NCBI RefSeq assembly: GCF_014698065.1
Contig: NZ_JACJSI010000026.1
Span: forward strand, 1 to 64,000
Origin: Nostoc flagelliforme FACHB-838
Lineage (GTDB): Bacteria > Cyanobacteriota > Cyanobacteriia > Cyanobacteriales > Nostocaceae
Length of the DNA stretch: 64,000 bases
Direction: 5' to 3'
Shown here: positions 46,053 through 55,440 of the stretch, in pieces
How positions within the stretch are numbered: position 1 is the first letter of the stretch
Layout: every line of letters begins with the position of its first letter
The notes under the pieces: generated by a model
What the model was told of the DNA's origin: nothing
The model's input: only the letters and a program-made list of their open reading frames with translations
The model's database searches: none
Translations under genes and position numbers: made by a program

Positions 46053-47609
46053 ATGACGCAGCGCAATAATTCTGCCCATCATCGTTTGCATTACTTATGG
46101 CAGCAAGGTCTTACGAAAAAACGTTTTGCTTCAACGCTACCAGCTCAGAGCCTCTGTTGGCTGAGTAGCTTCAGCCTCCTTAGCGGCGGCTTTGTGTTTG
46201 CTCAAACAGAAACACAAATAGACAATATCGTTCCCACAGTTGAAAGTTCTCAGCCAACAGCAGTTACAAATCCAGTTAAAAGACAGGTTGTTGCGCCCGA
46301 AGCAGCGTCAGCGCAACCGGAATTTTCCCAACGGCGAACCAGACTCAGAAAGAGATTAAGCAAGCCAGAGGTTGCTCAATCAAAAGAGCCAGTTAGGCAG
46401 TCTACACCCAAAATCGAAGTTGCTGAACCTGTTGTTATTATTAGACAGTCTAAGCCCAAGGTAGAAGCCTCCCAGGTTACTCCTACACGGGTAAGACAGG
46501 AAAAACCCAATACCCCTGCCCGCTCCTTACCTGAAAAACTCCCAGAGGTTGCTCAACCATCAAATAATTCGAATAGCCCTGTCAGGGCAACGGCGGGGAA
46601 AATCAAGGATTATAATAACGCCTATATTGATCCTAATAGTTATGACAGTGGTGCTACAGGTACTTATCAAGCACCAAATTCCGTAATTCTCACAGAACGT
46701 TCCAGTGGTTGTAGAGCCATCTTACCTTCAGGGCAAAGCGTATTAGGTGGTGTTTGCGCCAAAGTACCCCAAAGGAGTGTAGCTGATTCTAATGGTAAAC
46801 CAGCACCTAATTGGCTCAGAAGAAGTCAAAATGCACAATTACCAGTAGTTTCACCCGTGCGCCAGGTTGCAACTACTGGCAACACCAGCAGATGGCGTGC
46901 TGCTCAAAGTGGTTCTAATGGTGTCACCAAGAGCGCATTTCGCCCGAATCGCTTTATCCCAAGTCCCGGCGAGTTCAGCCCCACAAGAGTGAGCGCAACT
47001 CCCATCGCACCGAGTGGCGGAACTTTACCTCCACCAATGGCAGATGGCAACATTGCACCCCGTCCCAGCAACGTAGCTTACGACTTCTCGCTAGCATCAG
47101 TATTGCCGCAAATCCCCTACACGGGGAGAGTCGCCTATAGTGGTACGGGAATGATGTATCCCCTGTCTATTCCCGCTTCCATCACTTCTGTATTTGGTTG
47201 GCGAGTTCATCCAATAACAGGTAATCAACGCTTCCATGCTGGTACAGACATAGGTGCGCCTACAGGTACGCCAGTTTTGGCAGCTGCTGCTGGTCAAGTA
47301 GAAACTGCTAACTGGTTGGGCGGTTATGGTTTAACCGTTACCCTGAATCACAAATCGGCTCAACAAACCCTCTACGCTCACATGTCAGAAATCTTTGTTC
47401 AACCCGGTCAGTGGGTAGAACCTGGAACTGTCATCGGTCGAGTTGGCAGTACCGGCAACTCTACAGGCCCCCACCTGCACTTTGAAGTCCGTCATCTGTC
47501 ACCAAACGGGTGGGTTGCTACTGACCCAGGTGTACATTTACAAAGCGGTCTGAGTCAGTTAGTACTAGGCTTACAAACTACTCAGGTAAGCCAAAAACCA
47601 GGTAGCTAG
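46053..47609 (+). CDS. M23-family peptidoglycan endopeptidase
   Basis: 518 residues. The N terminus has a signal-like segment (SLCWLSSFSLLSGGFVFAQ, about 33-51) after a long positive stretch. Residues 60-340 are Pro/Gln/Ser-rich and low complexity, probably periplasmic linker. The C-terminal LytM/M23 domain (about 365-490) has the zinc ligands in FHAGTDIGAP (HxxxD), LYAHMSE and GPHLHFEVRH. It cuts peptide crosslinks of the wall or, if inactive, activates amidases; all ligands are present, so it should be active. Confidence 0.92.
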   Translation: MTQRNNSAHHRLHYLWQQGLTKKRFASTLPAQSLCWLSSFSLLSGGFVFAQTETQIDNIVPTVESSQPTAVTNPVKRQVVAPEAASAQPEFSQRRTRLRKRLSKPEVAQSKEPVRQSTPKIEVAEPVVIIRQSKPKVEASQVTPTRVRQEKPNTPARSLPEKLPEVAQPSNNSNSPVRATAGKIKDYNNAYIDPNSYDSGATGTYQAPNSVILTERSSGCRAILPSGQSVLGGVCAKVPQRSVADSNGKPAPNWLRRSQNAQLPVVSPVRQVATTGNTSRWRAAQSGSNGVTKSAFRPNRFIPSPGEFSPTRVSATPIAPSGGTLPPPMADGNIAPRPSNVAYDFSLASVLPQIPYTGRVAYSGTGMMYPLSIPASITSVFGWRVHPITGNQRFHAGTDIGAPTGTPVLAAAAGQVETANWLGGYGLTVTLNHKSAQQTLYAHMSEIFVQPGQWVEPGTVIGRVGSTGNSTGPHLHFEVRHLSPNGWVATDPGVHLQSGLSQLVLGLQTTQVSQKPGS

Positions 47610-47734
47610 AAGAAGTTGAGGGGCAGGGGGAGCAGAGCAAGTAGGGGGAGTAGAGGGAGTAGGGGGAGAATAACTAATGCTCCATACCCCATTTTTAATA
47701 CCCTACTCACCACTCTCTACTCCCCATTCCTAAA

Positions 47735-48412
47735 TTACAAATACCCGTGTTCTGCTAGGAATGCGGGTGTAATGCCATCTATACTATTGTCATCAAGGGT
47801 GGTGTGGGGATTGTTAGAGTAAAGAAATTTTTCCACGTATTTGCCGAGAATATCCCCTTCTAGATTTACCCAACTGCCAGAAACCAGATAGCGAAGATTT
47901 GTCTCGTTGTATGTGAGGGGAATTACCGCCACCTTGAATTGAGAGAGTTCTGGCTCATAAGCGGCTACTGTGAGGCTGATGCCATTGACAGCTATGCTAC
48001 CTTTAGGGACAATGTACCGTGCGATCGCCTCGGATGCAATAAAGGTCATTTCCCAAGAACTAGCCGTTTGTTCTGCCACTAGCAATCGACCGATGCCGTC
48101 TACATGACCCATCACAAAATGACCACCAACTTTACTGCCTACCTTCAGCGACGCTTCTAAATTGACATATCTCTGTTGCGTTTGCTCACCGCCGAGAGTT
48201 GTGCGACGTAGAGTTTCCGGTGAAGCAGTGGCAATAAACCCGTCTTTTAAAACTTTTTCTACTGTCAGGCAAACGCCATCTACAGCAACACTGTCACCAT
48301 AAGCCAAATCTTGCATAATTACTTCACCCGACTGGCTTTCACAAGTAATTTGCCAATAATCACCCCCTAAGGGTTCCATCGTTCCTAATGCTTGGATTAA
48401 TCCTGTAAACAC
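47735..48412 (-). CDS. ribE: Riboflavin synthase alpha chain
   Basis: 225 residues, two tandem lumazine-binding barrels. Starts MFTGLIQALG as all members do. Domain 1 has GDSVAVDGVCLTVEKV and ASPETLRRTTLG; domain 2 has VGGHFVMGHVDGIG and KGSIAVNGISLTVA. It dismutates two 6,7-dimethyl-8-ribityllumazine molecules to riboflavin. It is convergent with the M23 gene; the spacer 47610-47734 holds GGGGGAGTAG-type repeats. Confidence 0.96.
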   Translation of the reverse strand: MFTGLIQALGTMEPLGGDYWQITCESQSGEVIMQDLAYGDSVAVDGVCLTVEKVLKDGFIATASPETLRRTTLGGEQTQQRYVNLEASLKVGSKVGGHFVMGHVDGIGRLLVAEQTASSWEMTFIASEAIARYIVPKGSIAVNGISLTVAAYEPELSQFKVAVIPLTYNETNLRYLVSGSWVNLEGDILGKYVEKFLYSNNPHTTLDDNSIDGITPAFLAEHGYL

Positions 48413-48752
48413 GGCTTTTTTGTCAAACTATCTCTATTTATTGCCTAATTTTGGCTGAAGTCAATTGGTAATTGTCACAGAAATCTTGAGCGTCCAAGTA
48501 TATTTTCTGACTTTTTTTCGTATAGGAATATTAACACATTAGCATCCTTCACAAGGCATACTTGGGTAAGAAGGTTATTGTCTAAGAAGACTAGTTTGAC
48601 TTACTCTGGTTTTCACCACAAGTTCGGAGTTTAATAGAAGCAATTATAGAGAACGAATGCTTATGTTTATTCCTGTCGCCAAACCGCCTAAAAAGGGGTA
48701 TTATTTGTTACACGGCATCCAAGGCTCTCGAAGCATTGTAGAGGCTTAGGCA
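48413..48752. promoter_or_regulatory. Spacer upstream of the bifunctional nuclease gene
   Basis: 340 bp between divergent genes. A 30-codon frame (48657-48749, MLMFIPVAKPPKKGYYLL and on) ends 3 bp before the ATG at 48753; it may be a leader peptide or chance. No repeats or terminators are evident. Confidence 0.35.
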
Positions 48753-49250
48753 ATGATTGAAATGAAAGTCGCTGGCATAGCATTAGATGCCATAACCCGC
48801 AGCCCAATCGTACTTTTGAAAGATTCTTCAGATCGACGGGCTTTGCCAATTTACATTGGTCAGGAACAGGCTAGGGCAATTATGGGTGCGCTGGAGAATC
48901 AGAAGCCTCCCAGACCCTTAACTCACGACCTGATTGTGAATATTCTAGAGACTTGGAACATGACTTTAGAAAAGGTAATTATTCATTCCCTGCAAAAGGA
49001 TACATTTTATGCAGCTTTAATTGTCCAGCAAGGCGAAGTCAAAAAAGAAATTGACGCGCGTCCTAGCGATGCGATCGCTATTGCTCTCCGTACAAATACC
49101 CCCATCTGGGTAATGGAAGAAGTGATTGCCGATGCTTCTATCCCTGTTGACCGCGATGCAGATGAAGCCGAACAGCAAGCCTTCCGTGAATTTATTTCCA
49201 ATCTCCGTCCTGAAGATTTGATCAAGCGCTTTGATAATAGCGATAGTTAA
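48753..49250 (+). CDS. Bifunctional nuclease family protein (DUF151)
   Basis: 165 residues. Core: SPIVLLKDSSDRRALPIYIG, QEQARAIMGALENQKPPRPL, TFYAALIVQQ, DARPSDAIAIALRTNTPIWV. This is the DUF151/BFN domain; the plant member has both RNase and DNase activity, and bacterial ones are conserved but little studied. A C-terminal acidic tail (about 135-165) ends EDLIKRFDNSDS. Cytoplasmic. Confidence 0.9.
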   Translation: MIEMKVAGIALDAITRSPIVLLKDSSDRRALPIYIGQEQARAIMGALENQKPPRPLTHDLIVNILETWNMTLEKVIIHSLQKDTFYAALIVQQGEVKKEIDARPSDAIAIALRTNTPIWVMEEVIADASIPVDRDADEAEQQAFREFISNLRPEDLIKRFDNSDS

Positions 49251-49252
49251 AA

Positions 49253-49380
49253 AAGTTATGAGTTATAAGTTATGAGTTAGGAGTGATTTTGCTTCAACTC
49301 TTAACTACTAAGCAAAAAAGCTAGGAGTTATGAGTTATAAATTACTTTTTTCAACTCTTAACTTCTAACTCCTAACTCTT
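49253..49380. repeat. STRR-like tandem and inverted short repeats
   Basis: Repeats of GAGTTATAAGTTAT/GAGTTAGGAGT on the left and the complementary CTCTTAACTTCTAACTCCT on the right, so the block can fold as a long imperfect hairpin. It fills the spacer between the nuclease and aldo/keto reductase genes; similar words recur at 42851-42885. Confidence 0.7.
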
Positions 49381-49388
49381 TGTTAAAG

Positions 49389-50519
49389 ATGCAATACCGA
49401 CGCTTTGGAAAAACGAATCTCTACCTCTCAGTTTTTTCTCTGGGAACAATGCGCTACTTGGCTGATTCTGAAAATGCTCACCAAATCATTGAACAAGCCT
49501 TAGCACTAGGAATTAATCATTTAGAAACTGCCAGAGGTTACGGTAAAAGCGAGGAGTATCTTGGTAGGGCGTTAAAAGCTGGGTTGTCAGTACCCCGAAC
49601 GAGGCTTTATGTCACTACCAAAATCTCAGCCACAGCAGATGCTGATACCATGCGTCGGTGCATCGACGAATCCCTAGAACGATTACAGGTAGATTATTTA
49701 GATTGCTTAGGTATTCATGGTTTGAACACTTGGCAACATTTAGAGTGGGTACAAGCCAAAAATGGCTGTATGCAAGCTGTGAAGGAAGCTGTTGCTGATG
49801 GTCGAGTCCGACACGTTGGTTTTTCTACCCACGGGTCATTAGAGCTAATTCAGGCTGCAATTAATACAGATTTTTTTGAATTTATCAATCTGCATTATTA
49901 TTATTTTTTTCAACGGCACGCACCAGCGATTCAACTAGCTGCCGAAAAGGACATGGGTATTTTCATTATTTCCCCTGCTGATAAGGGAGGACGCCTCTAC
50001 ACGCCACCTCAGACTCTAAAAGACCTGTGTTATCCGTATTTACCCTTGGAATTAAACTATAGATTTTTACTTTCTGACAACCGTATTAATACTTTGAGTA
50101 TAGGCCCAGCAAACCCAGATGAATTAATAGAACCTTTGCGAATCGCTGACCGTGATGGAGAGTTAACATCAGCAGAAATTGCTGCTTTTCAGAAATTAAA
50201 AAATCATCAAAAAGTTGTTTTAAAAACTGATAAGTGTAGCCAGTGTTATGCTTGTTTGCCCTGTCCAGAAAATATCAATATTCCAGAGATATTACGGTTA
50301 CGTAATCTCACTGTGGCATACGATATGAAAGATTACGGCCAATATCGTTATGGAATGTTTGAAAATGCTGGTCACTGGTTCCCTGGCATGAAAGGCAATC
50401 GGTGTACAGAATGCGGTGACTGTTTGCCTCGGTGTCCAGAAAAGTTAGATATTCCAACTTTATTGAAAGATGCTCACCAAAAATTAAGTGGGAAAGCAGG
50501 TCGGAGATTGTGGGGATAA
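49389..50519 (+). CDS. Aldo/keto reductase with C-terminal 4Fe-4S ferredoxin domain
   Basis: 376 residues from ATG 49389 (the TTG at 49380 is in the repeat). Residues 1-270 form an AKR barrel (MQYRRFGKTNLYLSVFSLG, NHLETARGYGKSEEYLGRAL with the catalytic Tyr). The C terminus carries two cysteine clusters, KCSQCYACLPCPENINI (about 285) and RCTECGDCLPRCPEKLDI (about 345), for [4Fe-4S] clusters. The fused form is known as a predicted oxidoreductase of the aldo/keto reductase family and probably draws electrons from ferredoxin. Substrate unknown. Confidence 0.88.
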   Translation: MQYRRFGKTNLYLSVFSLGTMRYLADSENAHQIIEQALALGINHLETARGYGKSEEYLGRALKAGLSVPRTRLYVTTKISATADADTMRRCIDESLERLQVDYLDCLGIHGLNTWQHLEWVQAKNGCMQAVKEAVADGRVRHVGFSTHGSLELIQAAINTDFFEFINLHYYYFFQRHAPAIQLAAEKDMGIFIISPADKGGRLYTPPQTLKDLCYPYLPLELNYRFLLSDNRINTLSIGPANPDELIEPLRIADRDGELTSAEIAAFQKLKNHQKVVLKTDKCSQCYACLPCPENINIPEILRLRNLTVAYDMKDYGQYRYGMFENAGHWFPGMKGNRCTECGDCLPRCPEKLDIPTLLKDAHQKLSGKAGRRLWG

Positions 50520-50654
50520 AAATATAAACAGGAGTCAGAATTCAGAATATCCGTCTCATAATTCTGAGTTATGACTTATTTCTTGGTAAAATTTATAAAG
50601 ATTTAATAGAGTCAGGAAGATCCGCCCAAGGTGGGGTATGTCGTCCAAAAAAAG

Positions 50655-52486
50655 ATGAAGATTAAAAAAAAAGAAATATCCTGCGCCAATCACTGACGGT
50701 TTTCCGTTACAGTGGACGGGCTGTCAGCTTAGTATGGACTACTAGCCGATCGCTTACTATTCTTCTGGCGAGTTTAACAATAGTTGCTGGTCTTTTACCG
50801 GCGGCGATATCTTACATCAGTAAGTTAATTGTGGATGCAGTGGTACTTGCCTCTCAAGTTAACTCAGAGAGCAATGGTTTTGTCAATATTTATCCTTCCC
50901 TATCTTATGTAGGATTAGAAGCGATCGCTGTAATTTTACTAGCAGGCAGTCAACGAGGAATTACAATTTGTCAGTCGTTATTGCGGGCGCTAATGGGTCA
51001 GCGAGTGAATGTACTCATCTTAGAAAAAGCGCTGACACTCGATCTTAGGCAGTTTGAAGACTCAGAATTTTATGACAAATTGACCAATGCCCGACGAGAA
51101 GCATCAGTTCGTCCGCTTTCCTTAGTAAACCGCACCTTTGGGTTAGTGCAAAATGCTCTTTCCCTGTTCACATACGGTATTTTGCTAGTAAATTTCTCAG
51201 GTTGGGCAGTAGTGGTGCTGATTTTGGCAGCTATGCCTGTATTTATTGCTGAAACAAAGTTTGCTGGAGAAGGCTTTCGCTTGTTTAGTTGGCGTGCGGC
51301 AGAAACTCGTCAACAGCACTACTTAGAAAATCTGCTAGCAAGAGAAGATTTCGTTACAGAAGTCAAACTCTATCAGCTGGGAAAAATGCTGCTAGGACGT
51401 TACCGCAACCTGTTTGAGCAACTATATGGCGAAGACCGTGATTTGACTCTGCGGCGAGGGTTGTGGGGGTATCTCCTAGGTTTAGTTAGTACTGGGGCTT
51501 TTTACCTAGCTTATGCTTGGATTGTACTCGAAACAGTGCGAGGTAAGATTTCTTTGGGAGATATGACAATGTATCTCACTGTGTTTCGCCAAGGACAGTC
51601 TACTTTTTCTAATGCCCTCACTTCTATTGGAGGGATGTATGAGGATAACCTATATCTATCAAATCTCTATGATTTTCTAGAAGAGGAAGTACCAAAGTCT
51701 TGGGGTAAGGCAACCATTGGGTTAAATCCTCAAGATGGTATCCGTTTTGAAAACGTATCATTTACTTATCCAGGAAGTTCCAAGCCAGCGTTGACAAACA
51801 TTTCGCTGCATTTGAAACCGAGAGAAAAACTGGCAATTGTCGGTGAAAACGGTTCTGGTAAAACTACCTTAATCAAATTACTTACCCGACTCTACACCCC
51901 TGACTCTGGGCGAATTTTCTTAGATGGCTTGGACTTGCAGGAATGGGATGTAGATGTGCTGCGGCGTCGGATTGGTGTGATTTTTCAGAACTTTGTCCGC
52001 TACCAATTCACTGTGGGCGAGAATATTGGCGTGGGTGATGTAGAACATCTCGAAAACAAAACCCGTTGGCAAACTGCTGCTGAAAAAGGCATGGCCCAAT
52101 CTTTTATTGACCAATTACCCCAAAGCTTCCAGACTCAGCTTGGTCGTTGGTTTAAGGGAGGACAGGAACTTTCGGGGGGACAGTGGCAAAAAATTGCTCT
52201 CTCTCGTGCTTTTATGCGATCACAAGCAGATATCTTGGTGTTAGATGAACCAACATCAGCAATAGATGCCCAAGCTGAGTTTGAGATTTTCAATCATTTT
52301 CGTACTGTTACTAAAAATCAGATGGTACTTTTGATTTCCCATCGCTTCTCGACGGTACGGATGGCTGACAAAATTCTAGTTATAGAAAACGGGGAAGTTA
52401 TAGAACAAGGAACTCACGAAGAATTATTAAAGGTAGGAGGACGTTATGCCAAGTTGTTTCTATTACAAGCAGCCGGTTATCAATAG
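50655..52486 (+). CDS. ABC exporter (permease-ATPase fusion) with a poly-A frameshift at its 5' end
   Basis: The open part from GTG 50831 encodes 551 residues: several membrane helices (about 1-260) and an ATPase with Walker A VGENGSGKTTL, signature LSGGQWQKIALSRAF, Walker B ILVLDEPTSAID and the switch His in LISHRFSTV. The true gene seems to begin at ATG 50655. That frame reads MKIKKK across an A9 run (50664-50672), then hits TGA at 50694. One extra A, or a -1 slip, joins it to RQSLTVFRYSGRAVSLVW and a first helix (LTILLASLTIVAGLLPAAI), which the GTG start would lose. So the gene needs slippage, or is a fresh frameshift or a read error. Substrate unknown. Confidence 0.85.
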
Positions 52487-52520
52487 GAAAGGAAGCTAGT
52501 AATCTTTGTTAATTGAGATA

Positions 52521-52553
52521 GCGATGCCTACGGCGAGCTACGCCTACGCTCAC
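52521..52553. repeat. Dispersed GC-rich repeat
   Basis: GCGATGCCTACGGCGAGCTA followed by CGCCTACGCTCAC, the same family of words (GAGCTACGCC, GCGTAGC) as at 4929-4992 and 21651-21670. It lies between the ABC exporter and the Uma2 gene. Confidence 0.5.
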
Positions 52554-52657
52554 TTTGTACAAAGCACATAGTACCTCTATCAAACCATGTTAACCTGTTC
52601 GGTAAATATGGGTCACTAGACGCTCCGTATCGTTAAACATTGCTACCTGATAAAATT

Positions 52658-53275
52658 ATGCAAATAACAAAACAGCGATACTATACCCCAGAGGAATATT
52701 TAGAGCTAGAAGAAGCTGCTGACTACAAAAGTGAATACATTGATGGGCAAATAATTCCTATGGCAGGTGGGACAGTAAATCATAATCAGATAGCACTCAA
52801 CTTAAGTACTGAGTTAAATTTCGCTTTTAAAAAGCAGAACTACCGGGTTTTTATGAGTGATGTTCGTCTGTGGATACCTCAAAAGCTTACCTACACCTAT
52901 CCCGATGTGATGATTCTGGCGGATGAACCGGAATATTTCAACAACCGGAGCGATATAATTATCAACCCACAGATCATTATTGAGGTTTTATCAAAATCAA
53001 CCAAAGGCTACGATCGCGAAGATAAATTTCAGGCTTATCGAACTATTTCAACTTTCCAAGAATATTTATTAATTGACCAAACACGGATTCATGTAGATCA
53101 ATTTTCCAAAACCGGGAAAAAGCAATGGGCGCTTCGTGAATATGATGAAGAAGATGAAGCGATCGCACTTGTAACTGTACCCTTTGAGATTTCTCTACAG
53201 GATTTATACAACAAAGTTAAGTTTGAGCCTGTTGAGTCGGAAGGGGAAAGTGCTGATGTTGAAGAATTGGGCTAA
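52658..53275 (+). CDS. Uma2-family putative endonuclease
   Basis: 205 residues from ATG 52658. Front: YYTPEEYLELEEAADYKSEY, IDGQIIPMAGGTVNHNQIAL. The PD-(D/E)XK nuclease core has TYPDVMILADEPEYF (Asp) and IIIEVLSKSTKGYDREDK (Glu, and Lys further on). Cyanobacteria carry dozens of these; roles in mobile DNA or defence are suggested but not settled. All core residues appear intact, unlike the relics at 29706 and 41033. Confidence 0.88.
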   Translation: MQITKQRYYTPEEYLELEEAADYKSEYIDGQIIPMAGGTVNHNQIALNLSTELNFAFKKQNYRVFMSDVRLWIPQKLTYTYPDVMILADEPEYFNNRSDIIINPQIIIEVLSKSTKGYDREDKFQAYRTISTFQEYLLIDQTRIHVDQFSKTGKKQWALREYDEEDEAIALVTVPFEISLQDLYNKVKFEPVESEGESADVEELG

Positions 53276-53312
53276 GGTGCGACCCTACTTGTGCAGAGTA
53301 TCTTAAAAAGAC

Positions 53313-53543
53313 TTAAGCCACTTTTAATGGTTTCTGAGGGAAAGTAATTGGCTCTGGTAGAGGTTTTCTTTGCTCTTCATACCATTCAATCAGAGATTCA
53401 ATCACTTCATGTCCATGTTTAGCGGCTTCTTCATAAGTCTTACCATGAGTGTGGAATTGCTGCCAAGGGAATTCCGGTAAGTGTACTAAGTAGCAATTAT
53501 CCTCATCTGACCATTGAATTACCATACTGTAGCGATCGTTCAT
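53313..53543 (-). CDS. hicB: HicB-family antitoxin
   Basis: 76 residues with the HicB partial RNase H-like fold: YSMVIQWSDEDNCYLVHLPE, FHTHGKTYEEAAKHGHEVIE, SLIEWYEEQRKPLPEP. It neutralises HicA. No C-terminal DNA-binding domain is seen, so autorepression may need HicA or not occur. Its start overlaps the hicA stop by one base. Confidence 0.9.
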   Translation of the reverse strand: MNDRYSMVIQWSDEDNCYLVHLPEFPWQQFHTHGKTYEEAAKHGHEVIESLIEWYEEQRKPLPEPITFPQKPLKVA

Positions 53544-53755
53544 TATTCCTCCTCTATTTTTTCTAATTGTTTCAAAACACGATTGACTTGCTTTTCCAAG
53601 TATTGGGGTGCATCATCTCCATCTTTTCCCGCAATCGTAACTGGTTCGTCAGGTATCAATGGATGAGTCCAGAAGGTATGACTACCTTTAGCAGGACGAT
53701 AGACAAACCCAGCCTTCAACAAAATTGATTTTAACTCTCTGATTTTTTTGGGCAT
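53543..53755 (-). CDS. hicA: HicA-family toxin
   Basis: 70 residues, dsRBD-like fold: KIRELKSILLKAGFVYRPAK, then GSHTFWTHPLIPDEPVTIAG with the catalytic His in GSHTFW. HicA is an mRNA interferase that stops growth when HicB is lost. It is first in the operon, as usual for hicAB. Confidence 0.9.
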   Translation of the reverse strand: MPKKIRELKSILLKAGFVYRPAKGSHTFWTHPLIPDEPVTIAGKDGDDAPQYLEKQVNRVLKQLEKIEEE

Positions 53756-53843
53756 TTACCCTAAATTTAAACAACTGTGTTATTATCTCATTAGTATAAA
53801 TGTACTATATAAATAAAATATAAATTACTAAATAGTAGAGTTT

Positions 53844-54554
53844 ATGAATCAAAACACAGATAAATTTATTTTTCCTGAGAAAGGGTTTTACCTTGTAGTT
53901 GATAAAGTTGCCGAAACAGATTATTTCCTCGATATGTTGAAAAACAAACAAGACAGCTACCAAGAATTTAAGTATATATTTAGTGCGTTCGTTTCGGCTG
54001 CAAGAAGTATTACTTTCTGTCTGCAAGCTGTCATGTCTAAATACCCTGGTTTTAATGAATGGTATCCTCAACAGCAAGAGAAATTAAAAAGTAGTAATCT
54101 TGCTAAATATTTTGTGGAGTTAAGAAATCAAGTTCAGAAGACAGGAACCATTCCTATTACTCACAGTGGTTTCTTTGGAGGACAACCTCTTGAGATTGTC
54201 TATTCTTATAGATTTGAATTTACAAAAGATTTAAATGTAAAAGACATTCCTGATGGTGAAGTGCTTCCACTTTGTCATAACTATTTTACTGAAGTTTTAG
54301 AAATTATTTGCAAATGCTATCGAAAATGTGACGTTTATGTTGATCCTAGAATAATTTTCACTGTGAAAGGGCTTGAAAAACTTGGATGGTCAATCGAAGA
54401 TTTGGAGGAAGCATTAGGCTTTCCTAGAGGTTACACAGATATAGAAGATTGGCCTGAAGATAATAGGACTGAGATAAGACTTCAAGTTTTAAGTAGGTAT
54501 GGTAGTGATGAAGAACTAGAATACTTTTTAAGTAAGTACAAGATCACAGGATAA
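53844..54554 (+). CDS. Uncharacterised protein in an accessory block
   Basis: 236 residues, no signal or membrane segment. The front is helical (QEFKYIFSAFVSAARSITFC, LAKYFVELRNQVQKTGTIPI), resembling HEPN-like helices; the ELRN position fits the HEPN Arg, but the expected His four to six residues later is not present (QVQKTG). The later part has PLCHNYFTEVLEIICKCYRK and an acidic C-terminal half (WSIEDLEEALGFPRGY). AT-rich compared with neighbours. Divergent from hicAB by 88 bp. Function unknown; possibly a degenerate HEPN protein or a defence protein. Confidence 0.65.
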   Translation: MNQNTDKFIFPEKGFYLVVDKVAETDYFLDMLKNKQDSYQEFKYIFSAFVSAARSITFCLQAVMSKYPGFNEWYPQQQEKLKSSNLAKYFVELRNQVQKTGTIPITHSGFFGGQPLEIVYSYRFEFTKDLNVKDIPDGEVLPLCHNYFTEVLEIICKCYRKCDVYVDPRIIFTVKGLEKLGWSIEDLEEALGFPRGYTDIEDWPEDNRTEIRLQVLSRYGSDEELEYFLSKYKITG

Positions 54555-54644
54555 GCTAATTAGCTAATGCTACTTAGCACTCTCCAAATCTGATGAAAAG
54601 CGATCGCTCTTTTCACAGTAACCTTTAAAATTTATATAGCTCTG

Positions 54645-55166
54645 TTAACTAAACTCTCTAACTATCGTTGCTATCGGCAAAAATAATGAGATATCATTAT
54701 CTTGAAAAGGAATAAACTCATACTTGAGATAAAATTCTTTTGCTTGCAAATCGATAGCATCAACTCTCACGATGTCTATACCAATTTCTTGAGAAGCACG
54801 AACAGCACGATAGAAAGCATCAGCTAATAATTCACCTCCCAAACCTTGTCCTTTAATCGAGTTATCTACAGCTAATCTCCCAATCAGCATTGCTGGAATC
54901 GGATAGGCAGGCATTCTACGATTATAGGATTCCGGTAATGATTCATACTTAATAACGCTGGCACTGACAGTATAATAGCCATCAATCTTCAAGCTACCTG
55001 ATGCCGAAATTGCTACAAATGTTTTAGCAATTCCTTTATTATGATTTTGCCATGCATATTTTTTAAGATAATCATTCAAAATTGCATAACCGCAATCAAA
55101 AGAATCTCTTTGATACTTTTTATCAATTGGTACGAAATTCCATCTTGCCTCGCTATCACTTGTCAT
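54645..55166 (-). CDS. GNAT toxin (TacT/AtaT-like)
   Basis: 173 residues with the acetyl-CoA site LIGRLAVDNSIKGQGLGGEL and the front FDCGYAILNDYLKKYAWQNH, typical of GNAT toxins that acetylate the amino group of charged tRNA. The catalytic Tyr is expected in KEFYLKYEF. Its start overlaps the upstream DUF1778 gene by 11 bp. The pair is a type II toxin-antitoxin system of the TacAT/AtaRT class. Confidence 0.9.
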   Translation of the reverse strand: MTSDSEARWNFVPIDKKYQRDSFDCGYAILNDYLKKYAWQNHNKGIAKTFVAISASGSLKIDGYYTVSASVIKYESLPESYNRRMPAYPIPAMLIGRLAVDNSIKGQGLGGELLADAFYRAVRASQEIGIDIVRVDAIDLQAKEFYLKYEFIPFQDNDISLFLPIATIVREFS

Positions 55167-55440
55167 ACTTCTGTCTATATTCGTGAATAGCAGATTGGAG
55201 TTTTCCCTTCAGTTCTGGCGGGTTTTCCATTGCTGACATAAACAAATCTCTATCAAGATTAGACAGCACCAGCCTTTCATTTGCATCTATATCTTGCTTG
55301 GCAAGTGGCAAAAGATGAAAAAGTGTATAAGCACTCAAAGAAATTCCTTTGAGACTTGCAGCCCGTTCTAATAGTTCTTTTTGCTCTTGGGTGACTCGTA
55401 AATCGATACGGCAATCTTTTGCAGATGATGTTTCTGACAT
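55156..55440 (-). CDS. DUF1778 ribbon-helix-helix antitoxin (TacA/AtaR-like)
   Basis: 94 residues. The N-terminal ribbon-helix-helix reads CRIDLRVTQEQKELLERAAS, LKGISLSAYTLFHLL, then the toxin-binding tail FMSAMENPPELKGKLQSAIH. It represses its promoter together with the toxin. First gene of the GNAT/DUF1778 pair, overlapping it by 11 bp. The 289 bp upstream hold no gene. Confidence 0.9.
   Translation of the reverse strand: MSETSSAKDCRIDLRVTQEQKELLERAASLKGISLSAYTLFHLLPLAKQDIDANERLVLSNLDRDLFMSAMENPPELKGKLQSAIHEYRQKYDK

Noticed and set aside
48413..48752. A small photosystem gene (psb/pet type) in the spacer.
   Set aside because: The only short frame has no membrane helix, which such proteins all have.
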